Shown: one piece after another, positions 9,200 to 16,409 of the stretch
How the letters are laid out: each line of letters opens with the position of its first letter
Numbering within the stretch: position 1 is the first letter of the stretch
Origin: Scleromatobacter humisilvae
GTDB lineage: Bacteria > Pseudomonadota > Gammaproteobacteria > Burkholderiales > Burkholderiaceae_C
DNA: 64,000 bases
Direction: 5' to 3'
Assembly: GCF_023231945.1 (NCBI RefSeq)
Contig: NZ_JAJLJH010000010.1
Coordinates: 124,001-188,000 of the forward strand
Position numbers and translations under genes: made by a program
Notes under the pieces: generated by a model
Seen by the model: the letters and a program-made list of their open reading frames with translations, nothing else
Database searches by the model: none
Told to the model about the DNA's origin: nothing

Positions 9200-10672
9200 T
9201 CAGGCGGCCGCCGGCAGCCGCAGCGTCACGAGCAGGCCCGGCGACGCGTGCTGGAAGGAGACGCTGCCGCCATGCAGCGCCGCCGCCTGGCGCACGATGG
9301 CCAGGCCCAGCCCGCTGCCGCGGCGGCCGTCGCGCGGCCGCGGCAGCGAGAAGAAGCGCTGGCCCAGCTGCGGCAACGCGAAGTCGGACACCCCCGGCCC
9401 GGTGTCGCGCATCGTGAACACCGCCTCCGCGCCGACGCGGCGCAGCGACGCCGTGATGGACGTGCCCTCGGGCGCGAAGTCCAGCGCGTTGGACCACAGA
9501 TTGGAGAACAGCAGCTTGAGCGATTCGGGGTCGCCGGCCAGCGTGACGTCGGCGCGCGATTCCCACACCAGCCCGACGCCGCGCTGGATCGCCAGCGGCA
9601 CGTGCGACGTCGCGACCTCGTCGATCAGCGCCAGCAGCACGATGGGCTGCGGATTGGCGATCGCGCGCTGGCCCTCGAGCCGCGAGAGCTCCAGCATGCG
9701 GTCGACCAGGTCGCGCAGGCGCAGCGACTGCTCCTGGATCTGCCGCGCGAAGCGCTCGCGGTCGTCGGCGGGCAACTCGTCGCCCAGCAGCTCGGCCGCG
9801 CCCTGGATCGCCGTCAGCGGGCTCTTGAGCTCGTGCGTCAGCGCGCGCACGGTGTGCTCGAGACGCTCGCGATCCTCCAGCCGTTCGCGCATCTCGTCGA
9901 CGGCCACGGCCAGGTCGCCGAGCTCGCCCGGCAGCTTCGGCACGGGAACGCGCTCGCCGGCGTGCACGTGCGTCGCGTAGGCCTTCAGCTGGCGCACGGC
10001 GCGCACCATCCACAGCGTCACCAGCACGCCGACCACGGCCGACAGCCCCAGCAGCCAGAATCCGGCGACCAGGATGCGCCGCTGCGCGCGGTCGATGAAC
10101 TGCTGCACGGTGGCCAGCGGCTTGCCGACCGTGACGACGCCGATCACGCGGGCGCCGTCGCGCACCGGCGCGGCGACGTACATCACGGAGCTGGCGTCGT
10201 CCTCGGGCACGCTGCGCGTGGCGCGGGCGCCGTACTGGCCGCGCAGCGTCAGGTAGACGTCGCGCCATTTCGAATAGTCGGCGCCGAGCGCGGAACGGGC
10301 GGCGGCGGCCGGCGGCGCGGCTTCGGGGCCGAAGCCCGAGTCGAGGACGACGCGGCCGGTGGCGTCGGTCACGTAGACGCGCAGGTCCAGCGTGCGCTTG
10401 TGCAGGCCCCAGATCTGGATGTCGACCGGACGCCGGCGATACGCCGCGACCTGCTGCGCCAGCCGCGAGTCCTGCAGCGTGCCGCCGGGCGGCATCGCGC
10501 GCAGGTCGGCGGCGGCCTGCTCGGCGAGCAGGTTGGCGGTGTCGACGAGCACGTCCTCCATCACCTCGCGCGCGCTCGGCTTGACCTCGCTCTCGAAGAC
10601 CTGGAGCGCGAAGAAGCCGGCGAGGCCGACGATGACGAAGAATGCGAACAGCAGTCGCAGGCCGAGACGCAT
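9200..10672 (-). CDS. creC: Sensor histidine kinase CreC
   Basis: A 490-residue membrane sensor kinase. Helix 1 is at about residues 5-25, followed by a periplasmic sensing domain and helix 2 near residues 195-215, then HAMP, the phospho-acceptor box THELKSPLTAIQG with the histidine near residue 280, and the ATPase domain (NLWSNALDFAP, DTGPGVSD, GSGLGLAIVRQ). The start at 10672 (MRLGLRLLFAF) leaves nine bases after creB; a TTG at 10681 is also possible. Its place between creB and creD identifies it as CreC, which in E. coli responds to carbon source and envelope signals. Confidence 0.92.
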   Translation of the reverse strand: MRLGLRLLFAFFVIVGLAGFFALQVFESEVKPSAREVMEDVLVDTANLLAEQAAADLRAMPPGGTLQDSRLAQQVAAYRRRPVDIQIWGLHKRTLDLRVYVTDATGRVVLDSGFGPEAAPPAAAARSALGADYSKWRDVYLTLRGQYGARATRSVPEDDASSVMYVAAPVRDGARVIGVVTVGKPLATVQQFIDRAQRRILVAGFWLLGLSAVVGVLVTLWMVRAVRQLKAYATHVHAGERVPVPKLPGELGDLAVAVDEMRERLEDRERLEHTVRALTHELKSPLTAIQGAAELLGDELPADDRERFARQIQEQSLRLRDLVDRMLELSRLEGQRAIANPQPIVLLALIDEVATSHVPLAIQRGVGLVWESRADVTLAGDPESLKLLFSNLWSNALDFAPEGTSITASLRRVGAEAVFTMRDTGPGVSDFALPQLGQRFFSLPRPRDGRRGSGLGLAIVRQAAALHGGSVSFQHASPGLLVTLRLPAAA

Positions 10673-10681
10673 CGGAGGCAA

Positions 10682-11386
10682 TCAGCGTGAAGCGGGTTCG
10701 AGGGAGTAGCCCATGCCCCGATGCGTGGCGATCGGTTCCAGCTCAGGGCGCACCGCGCGCAGTTTGGCACGCAGCGTCTTGACGTGGGTATCGACGGTGC
10801 GATCGGTGGCGTCGCCGTCGGCGCCCCAGACCTCGTCGAGCAGCGCCTCGCGCGAGCGTATGCGCCCGGGCGTGCGCAGCAGCGCGCGCAGCAGGCCGAA
10901 TTCGAGCCGCGTGAGTGCGAGCCACTGGCCGGCGAAGCGGATGCGCTGGCCCTCGGCGTCCAGTTCGAACAGCCCGGCCGCGGCCGGCGGCGCGGCCGCG
11001 GGCGCCAGCGCCGCGCGCCGCAGCAGCGCACGCACGCGGGCCACGAGTTCGCGCGGGCTGAACGGCTTGGTCAGGTAGTCGTCGGCGCCCAGCTCGAGGC
11101 CGACCACGCGGTCGAGCTCCTCGGCGCGCGCCGTCAGCATCAGGATGGGCAGCGCGCGCAGCGCGTCGTTGCCGGACTGGCGCCACTCGCGGCACAGGTC
11201 CAGGCCACTGCCGTCCGGCAACCCGACATCCAGGATCGCCAGCGCCGGCAACACGGCCGCCGCGGACGCGCGCGCGGCGCCGACCAGCAGCACGTGGTCG
11301 ACCGCCAGCCCCTCGCGCTCCAGCGCGAAGGCGACGGTGCCGGCGATGGCCGGGTCGTCCTCGAGAAGCAGGATGCGGGCGTTCAC
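10682..11386 (-). CDS. creB: Response regulator CreB, OmpR family
   Basis: A 234-residue OmpR/PhoB-type regulator. The receiver domain (residues 1-120) has the acidic pair ED at 9-10, phospho-acceptor Asp53 (ILDVGLPDG) and the lysine in TKPFSPREL. The C-terminal winged helix (about 130-230) ends with the DNA-contacting pattern DRTVDTHVKTLRAKLR. Paired with creC immediately downstream, it should activate creD and other cre-regulon genes. creA, which precedes creB in E. coli, is absent here. Confidence 0.92.
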   Translation of the reverse strand: MNARILLLEDDPAIAGTVAFALEREGLAVDHVLLVGAARASAAAVLPALAILDVGLPDGSGLDLCREWRQSGNDALRALPILMLTARAEELDRVVGLELGADDYLTKPFSPRELVARVRALLRRAALAPAAAPPAAAGLFELDAEGQRIRFAGQWLALTRLEFGLLRALLRTPGRIRSREALLDEVWGADGDATDRTVDTHVKTLRAKLRAVRPELEPIATHRGMGYSLEPASR

Positions 11387-11489
11387 TGGAGCCCCTCCCG
11401 CGCCGGGTACGGTGCTCCGTCCGAGGGGACTGCGGGCCTTCTTGGGGAGGCCCGGCGCACGGCCCGCAAACAGGCTGACGCAGGATGTC

Positions 11490-12137
11490 TCAATGCGGCA
11501 CGCCCCCGGCCAGCGCCGGGAAGAGCTTCGTCAGGCCGTCGGACAGCAGTTCGACCGCCATGGCCGCCAGGATCAGGCCCATCAGCCGCGTCATCACGTT
11601 GATGCCGGTGCGGCCCAGCAGCCTGGCGATGCGGCCGGCGGCCGCGAACGACGCGAACGTGGCCGCGCCGATGACGACGCCGTAGCCGACCAGCACGGCG
11701 TGCTCGAACAGCGTGCGCGTCTTGTCGGCGTAGATGACCATCGTCGAGATCGTGGCCGGCCCGGTCAGCAGCGGGATCGTCAGCGGCACGATGGCGATGG
11801 AGTCGCCGGCGTCGGCCTTGGCCTGGCCGTCGCCGACATCCGAGCCGCGGCTCTCGGCCTGCTGCGCGTTGAGCATGTTCATCGACGAGACCAGCAGCAG
11901 CAGCCCGCCGCCGACCTGGAACGACGCGATGGTGATGCCGAAGAACTCGATGATCTGCAGGCCGGCGATCGCGCTCGTCGCGATCACGGTGAACGACGCG
12001 ATCGACGCGACGCGCACGGTGCGCTTGCGCTGCTCGCGCGTCAGGTTCTGCGTGAAATGCAGGAAGAACGGAATCGCGCCGATCGGGTTGACGATCGCCA
12101 GCAGGGCGACGAGCGGCTTGAGCAGGTGCAGATCCAT
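11490..12137 (-). CDS. MarC family membrane protein
   Basis: A 215-residue inner-membrane protein with six hydrophobic helices. It has the family motifs LLAIVNPIGAIPFFL near residues 12-26 and IAIVPLTIPLLTGPATISTM near residues 115-135. The family includes E. coli MarC, YchE and YhgN; despite the name no resistance function is established, and the molecular role is unknown. The ATG at 12137 (MDLHLLKPLVAL) is the family start; the frame is open 44 codons upstream without similarity. A polar loop around residues 90-112 (QQAESRGSDVGDGQAKADAG) separates the two halves. Confidence 0.88.
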   Translation of the reverse strand: MDLHLLKPLVALLAIVNPIGAIPFFLHFTQNLTREQRKRTVRVASIASFTVIATSAIAGLQIIEFFGITIASFQVGGGLLLLVSSMNMLNAQQAESRGSDVGDGQAKADAGDSIAIVPLTIPLLTGPATISTMVIYADKTRTLFEHAVLVGYGVVIGAATFASFAAAGRIARLLGRTGINVMTRLMGLILAAMAVELLSDGLTKLFPALAGGVPH

Positions 12138-12329
12138 GGGTGCGATTCTCGCTGCGGCCGAGTCGATTGGCGCAACGAAGTTCCGTCGCGCGTTCTCGAC
12201 AGGCGGCGCGATTGCGGGAAAACCCGTTGTCCAAACCGCCGCCAAATGCTCGAAATCGGCCTCTTTCACCTAGAAAGTGGGGGGTTCAACGTCGCGAAAC
12301 GACAAAACAACAATTTCCTTGACTGCGCT

Positions 12330-12490
12330 TTGCGTTTCGTGATTTGTTAGGCTCATAATCATTCCAGGGCAGCGGTTGCTTCGCGCGACTGTCTCCCGTT
12401 GATGCTGTGTCTGGTTGCGGCGCCTTCGCTTGATGGATCACGCTGGGTTGAAGCTCCACATAGTTTTTTATCTTTGAAAGGGCTTTCCCA
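12330..12490 (+). promoter_or_regulatory. Promoter and long leader of the RNA-binding protein gene
   Basis: The gap 12138-12490 holds no gene. A plausible promoter is TTGCGT (12330-12335), an 18-base spacer and CATAAT (12354-12359), giving a leader of about 125 bases. An alternative -35 is TTGACT at 12319-12324. The leader is distinctly less GC-rich than the surroundings and ends with GAAAGGG 8-14 bases before the GTG start. Long leaders are common for cold-shock RNA-binding genes, where they control translation; that role is inferred here. Confidence 0.45.
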
Positions 12491-12970
12491 GTGGGAAACA
12501 AACTGTACGTAGGCAACCTGGCCTATAGCGTCCGCGACGAGTCACTGCAAGAGTCTTTCAGCCAATTCGGTACCGTCACGTCCGCCAAGGTCATGATGGA
12601 TCGCGAAACCGGTCGTTCCAAGGGCTTCGGCTTCGTGGAAATGGGCTCGGACGCTGAAGCGCAAGCAGCCATCAATGGCATGAATGGCCAACCCCTGGAA
12701 GGCCGTCCCCTGGTCGTCAACGAAGCACGTCCGCGCGAAGAGCGTCCGGGCGGCTTCAGCGGCGCCCCGCGCAGCCCGTACGGCGGCGGTGGCCGCTCCG
12801 GCGGCGGTGGTGGCGGCGGCTACGGCGGTGGTGGCGGTGGCGGCTACGGTGGTGGCGGCGGCGGCGGTGGCCGCTCCGGTGGTGGCGGCGGCTACGGCGG
12901 CGGCGGCGGTGGCCGTTCCGGCGGCGGCGGCGGCTACGGCGGTGGCGGTGGTGGCCGCGGCGGCTACTGA
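12491..12970 (+). CDS. Glycine-rich RNA-binding protein, RRM domain
   Basis: A 159-residue protein with one RRM domain (residues 3-80) containing both RNP2 (KLYVGNL) and RNP1 (KGFGFVEM), followed by an RGG/GYGG-type tail from about residue 96 made almost only of Gly, Tyr, Arg and Ser. The layout matches the cyanobacterial and proteobacterial cold-induced Rbp family. It probably binds single-stranded RNA as a chaperone, and the tail may mediate weak self-association. The start is GTG, supported by the upstream purine run and the exact fit of the RRM. It is a single-gene unit closed by a strong terminator. Confidence 0.93.
   Translation: MGNKLYVGNLAYSVRDESLQESFSQFGTVTSAKVMMDRETGRSKGFGFVEMGSDAEAQAAINGMNGQPLEGRPLVVNEARPREERPGGFSGAPRSPYGGGGRSGGGGGGGYGGGGGGGYGGGGGGGGRSGGGGGYGGGGGGRSGGGGGYGGGGGGRGGY
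12780..12966 (+). repeat. Low-complexity GGC/GGT repeat encoding the glycine tail
   Basis: About 187 bases are nearly all GGC, GGT, TAC and CGC/TCC codons. They encode degenerate units such as GGGGGYGG and GGGRSGGGG. Several stretches of 15-20 bases recur with one or two changes, so unit number could vary by slippage or recombination without a frame shift. Confidence 0.8.
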
Positions 12971-13017
12971 GCACCGGCTCTCTGTTACTGACACGCATCT
13001 GTCGGTTTGAATGAATC

Positions 13018-13051
13018 AAGCCCAGGCGCCTTTCGGCGCCTGGGCTTTTTT
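13018..13051 (+). terminator. Strong terminator after the RRM gene
   Basis: A perfect 13-bp stem (AAGCCCAGGCGCC / GGCGCCTGGGCTT) with a 4-base loop is followed by further T residues. It lies 48 bases after the stop codon. The rest of the gap to 13219 shows no gene. Confidence 0.93.
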
Positions 13052-13219
13052 CATGGGCCGCGGCGCATCTCCAGCCAGACGCACGGCGTCGGCGGAACCG
13101 CGGGCATCAATACCCTGATTGCGGGATGCGACGCACGCGTGGGCGCTCAGTTGCCTGAAAATCGCATCGGACACCGGCACACTGGCGCCACGGACATGGC
13201 TCGGACGCTTAGCGAGCGC

Positions 13220-13996
13220 TCACTGTGCCTTTCGCGCTTTGCGCCCGCGGCCGGAGACGGCGCGGTCATATATCCAGTCGGGCAGTATCCGCAGGACGCG
13301 CGCCAGCATTCCCATCTGCCAGGGAATCACGCGCAGCCCCACGCCCGCGGCAATCGCGTCCAATGCCTGGCGCGCGAATTTGTCGGCCGGCATCAGGAAT
13401 GGCATGGAGTATGAATTGCCGCGCGTCAGCGGGGTATCGATATACCCGGGCGCGATCGTCACGACGCGCACCCCGAACGGCCGGCATTCGACGCGCAGGC
13501 TCTCGCACAAACTGATCACGCCCGCCTTGCTGAGCGAATAGGCCGCATGGCCCGGCAGCCCGCGGATGCCCGCCACGCTCGCGATGCCCACCAGGCGGCC
13601 GCTGCGCCGCGCGCACATCGGCGCGATGAACGGCTGGAAGGTGGCGGCCAGGCCGAGGTCGTTGGTCTCGATGACGGCACGCAGCACCTCGAGGTCGGCC
13701 TCGACGCCCAGGTCGACGCCGACGCTGATGCCGGCGCTCGCGATGACGACGTCCGGCAGCCCCTGCGCCTCGATGCACGCGCGGCCGGCCGCCACCATCG
13801 CGGCCATGTCGCGCGCATCGGCCACGTAGACCGTCGCCCTCTCGGACGACCAGCCCTGCGCCGCGACCCAGGTCCGCATCTCGTCGCCGCGCCGTGCGAC
13901 CAGCGCCAGCCGGCCGCCGCGGCGCGCCCATTCGAGCGCCATCGCCTGGCCGATCCCGCTGGACGCCCCGGTGATGAACAGCAGTGGCGCCGTCAT
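13220..13996 (-). CDS. Short-chain dehydrogenase/reductase
   Basis: A 258-residue SDR enzyme with the nucleotide-binding motif TGASSGIG (residues 8-15), the NAG-equivalent ASAG, the catalytic serine region (IASVAG) and the YSLSK active-site motif. The C-terminus is basic (SGRGRKARKAQ), and its hydrophobic stretch (VIPWQMGMLARVLRILPDWIY) resembles membrane-associated SDRs. The substrate is unknown. The ATG at 13996 overlaps the lptC stop (ATGA), so it is translated with the LPS genes, in the place where lptA and lptB usually follow. A role in envelope lipid metabolism is suggested only by this position. Confidence 0.85.
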   Translation of the reverse strand: MTAPLLFITGASSGIGQAMALEWARRGGRLALVARRGDEMRTWVAAQGWSSERATVYVADARDMAAMVAAGRACIEAQGLPDVVIASAGISVGVDLGVEADLEVLRAVIETNDLGLAATFQPFIAPMCARRSGRLVGIASVAGIRGLPGHAAYSLSKAGVISLCESLRVECRPFGVRVVTIAPGYIDTPLTRGNSYSMPFLMPADKFARQALDAIAAGVGLRVIPWQMGMLARVLRILPDWIYDRAVSGRGRKARKAQ

Positions 13997-14715
13997 TTCT
14001 GGGCGGCGCTTTTGCTCGCCACCGACTTGCGCAGGGCCGACTGCATCAACGCGTGCACGTTGCCGTGCAGCGTGAGCAGCCGCGTGTTGTCGTCGTATTC
14101 CAGGCCATCGGCGTTGAACTCGCTGTCGCCCTGGCGCACGATGACCATGTATTTCGAGTCGAGCTGGCGCAGCTTCGGGAACGCGTGCAGGTGCTCGCCG
14201 TTCATCCGGATCGGCAGTTCGCCCGGGGCTTCCGAGACGACCTGGCCCTGGCCGTCCAGCCACACCTCGCTGCTGTCGCCGCGCGCGCGGCCGTGCAGCG
14301 CGGTGGCGATCATGCGGCGGCCGTCCGGCTCGGTGGTGACGACGCGGATCTGCTCGACCTCCATGATGTCGTCGTCGGGGAAGTGCTGCATGTGCTCGCC
14401 CTGGATCTCCACCTTCAGCGCACCGGCGGGGTCGAAGCGCTGCAGGTCGAACTGGTCGAGCGTGTAGTCGGCCTCGTGCTTGACCACGGCCGGCCCCGAC
14501 GGCGCCAGCAGTCCGGGCGTGTTCTTGGCGATCAGCCAGGTGCCGAGCGCCAGGCCCACCATCAGCATCAGCGGCAGGTAGCCGACGACCCGCTCGCGCG
14601 TGCGCACCGGCCAGCTGAGCGGCGTGCGGCGCTGCTGGTCGTCCAGCGGCGGATGCAGCGGACTGAGCGCGACCGGCACTTCCGGCAGGTCGGGGATGTG
14701 GAGTTCGGCCTTCAT
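13993..14715 (-). CDS. lptC: LPS export protein LptC
   Basis: A 240-residue bitopic protein with a polar, proline-rich cytoplasmic N-terminus (about 45 residues), one membrane helix (YLPLMLMVGLALGTWLIA, about residues 45-62) and a periplasmic beta-jellyroll domain with the LptC patterns DFDLQRFDPAG-like and LHGNVHA. LptC joins the LptB2FG transporter to the LptA bridge in lipopolysaccharide export. It lies seven bases after kdsC in the usual order kdsD-kdsC-lptC. The usual next genes lptA and lptB are not present in the window. Confidence 0.88.
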   Translation of the reverse strand: MKAELHIPDLPEVPVALSPLHPPLDDQQRRTPLSWPVRTRERVVGYLPLMLMVGLALGTWLIAKNTPGLLAPSGPAVVKHEADYTLDQFDLQRFDPAGALKVEIQGEHMQHFPDDDIMEVEQIRVVTTEPDGRRMIATALHGRARGDSSEVWLDGQGQVVSEAPGELPIRMNGEHLHAFPKLRQLDSKYMVIVRQGDSEFNADGLEYDDNTRLLTLHGNVHALMQSALRKSVASKSAAQK

Positions 14716-14722
14716 CGGCGGC

Positions 14723-15307
14723 TTACCTGGCGTCCAGCGTCACCAGCAGCTTGGTCATCAGCGGCGCGTACAGGCCGTTGGCCATCAGCAGCAGGTCGCA
14801 GAACTCGCGCGCGGCGCCGCGTCCGCCCTCGCGGGCCGTCACGTAGTGCGCGGCGCCGGTGGCCTCCGCGTGCGCGTCCGCGGGCGCGCACGCGAAGCCG
14901 GCGTTGGCGAACAGCGGCAGGTCGGGCCAGTCGTCGCCGATCACGGCGACGTCGCCCCAGTCGACGCCCAGCGCCTGCAGGATCTCGTTGGCGGCGGCCA
15001 CCTTGTCGGACGCCCCGAAGGCGGCGTGCGGCAGCCCCAGGTCGGACACGCGGCGCCGAACCGCCGGCGAATCGCGCCCGGTGATGACGATCGGCGTGAT
15101 CCCGCCCTTGCGCAGCATCAGCAGCCCCTGGCCATCGAGCACGTTGAAGTTCTTCAGCGTCTCGCCGGCCTCGGTGATCCAGATCGTGCCGTCGGTGAGA
15201 ACGCCGTCGACGTCGAAGATCGCGGCCTTGATGCCGCTGCCCTCGCCCTGCGCCTTCACGAGCACGTCGGGCGGGAAGCTCAGGTGCGATTTCGGTGTGG
15301 CCGTCAT
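14723..15307 (-). CDS. kdsC: KDO-8-phosphate phosphatase KdsC
   Basis: A 194-residue HAD-superfamily phosphatase that converts KDO 8-phosphate to KDO for lipopolysaccharide core synthesis. The nucleophile motif FDVDGVLTDG is at about residues 31-40, the second motif VITGRDS near residue 75, and the C-terminal acidic motif IGDDWPDLP near residue 123. Length and the short tail without a cap domain fit KdsC. Its start overlaps the stop of kdsD by one base. Confidence 0.95.
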   Translation of the reverse strand: MTATPKSHLSFPPDVLVKAQGEGSGIKAAIFDVDGVLTDGTIWITEAGETLKNFNVLDGQGLLMLRKGGITPIVITGRDSPAVRRRVSDLGLPHAAFGASDKVAAANEILQALGVDWGDVAVIGDDWPDLPLFANAGFACAPADAHAEATGAAHYVTAREGGRGAAREFCDLLLMANGLYAPLMTKLLVTLDAR

Positions 15308-16293
15308 CAGATCACCTTCGCGCGCAGCAGGTCGTAGGTGTTGAGCGCGCCCACGAGCTCGCCCTTGCCGTCGACCACCAGCAGGCTCGTGATGCGATGG
15401 CGCTCCATCAGGTCGGCGGCGTCGACGGCCAGCGCGCCCGAGCGGATCAGGTGCGGGCGCGGATGCATCACCTCGTGCGCGACGCGTTGGCGCAGGTCGG
15501 CGCCGGTCTCGATCAGGCGGCGCAGGTCGCCGTCGGTGAAGATACCCACCGGCGTATGGCCCTCGACGATGGCCGCGAGGCCCAGGCCCTTGCTCGACAT
15601 CTCCTGCAGCAGCGCCGAGAAGCTCGCGTCGCGCGCGACGCGCGGCACGCCGTCGCCGGTGCGCATCAGGTCGGACACGTGCGTGAGCAGCTTGCGGCCG
15701 AGGGCGCCGCCGGGGTGCGACAGCGCGAAGTCCTCCTCGCGGAAGCCGCGCGCGTCGAGCAGCGCCACCGCGAGCGCGTCGCCCATGGCCATCTGCGCCG
15801 TGGTGCTGGCCGTCGGCGCGAGGTCCAGCGTGCAGGCCTCCTTGTCGACCGCGCAGGACAGCACGATGTCGCAGACCTTGGCCAGCGACGAGTCGGACCG
15901 CCCGGTGAGCGCGACGAGCGTCACGCCCAGGCGCCGCAGCGCCGGGATGATGGCGCTCAGCTCGCTGGACTCGCCCGAGTTCGAGATCAGCAGGCAGACG
16001 TCGCCCGAGGTCACCATGCCGAGGTCGCCGTGCGCCGCCTCGGCCGGATGCACGAAGAACGACGGCGTGCCGGTGGACGCCAGCGTGGCGGCGATCTTGC
16101 GGCCCACGTGGCCGCTCTTGCCCATGCCCATGACGACGACACGGTGCTCGCAGCGCAGGATGGTCTCGACCGCCCGCGCGAACTCGGCGGTCAGTCGCCG
16201 CTGCATGCCCAGCAGGGCGTCGGCCTCGATCTGGAAGGTCTGGCGGGCCAGGTGCAATGCGCGTTCGGCGTCGAACGGCAAGTCGTTTGTCAA
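15307..16293 (-). CDS. kdsD: Arabinose-5-phosphate isomerase KdsD
   Basis: This enzyme interconverts ribulose 5-phosphate and arabinose 5-phosphate, the first committed step to KDO. It has an SIS sugar-isomerase domain (MGMGKSGHVGRKIAATLAST near residue 53, ISNSGESSE near 104) and two C-terminal CBS domains (about 205-328). No ATG fits; a TTG at 16293 gives MTNDLPFDAERAL and a 328-residue product, the same length as E. coli KdsD, so it is chosen. A GTG 105 bases further upstream is an alternative. It diverges from the antiporter gene with 116 bases between the starts. Confidence 0.92.
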   Translation of the reverse strand: MTNDLPFDAERALHLARQTFQIEADALLGMQRRLTAEFARAVETILRCEHRVVVMGMGKSGHVGRKIAATLASTGTPSFFVHPAEAAHGDLGMVTSGDVCLLISNSGESSELSAIIPALRRLGVTLVALTGRSDSSLAKVCDIVLSCAVDKEACTLDLAPTASTTAQMAMGDALAVALLDARGFREEDFALSHPGGALGRKLLTHVSDLMRTGDGVPRVARDASFSALLQEMSSKGLGLAAIVEGHTPVGIFTDGDLRRLIETGADLRQRVAHEVMHPRPHLIRSGALAVDAADLMERHRITSLLVVDGKGELVGALNTYDLLRAKVI

Positions 16294-16409
16294 AGTGGGC
16301 TGCCTGTGTTCTAGGATGGAGGTGATTCTAGTGTCCCGGCTCCTTTCGGGTAGGGCGCTGGACCACCCTCCACCCGCGCGGCCATCCGCCGCGTCCAACC
16401 CGGTGCCGC

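Noticed and set aside
11431-11468. Inverted repeat GCGGGCC/GGCCCGC between creB and marC.
   Set aside because: No T run on either strand and a large GC-rich loop; not enough for a terminator call.
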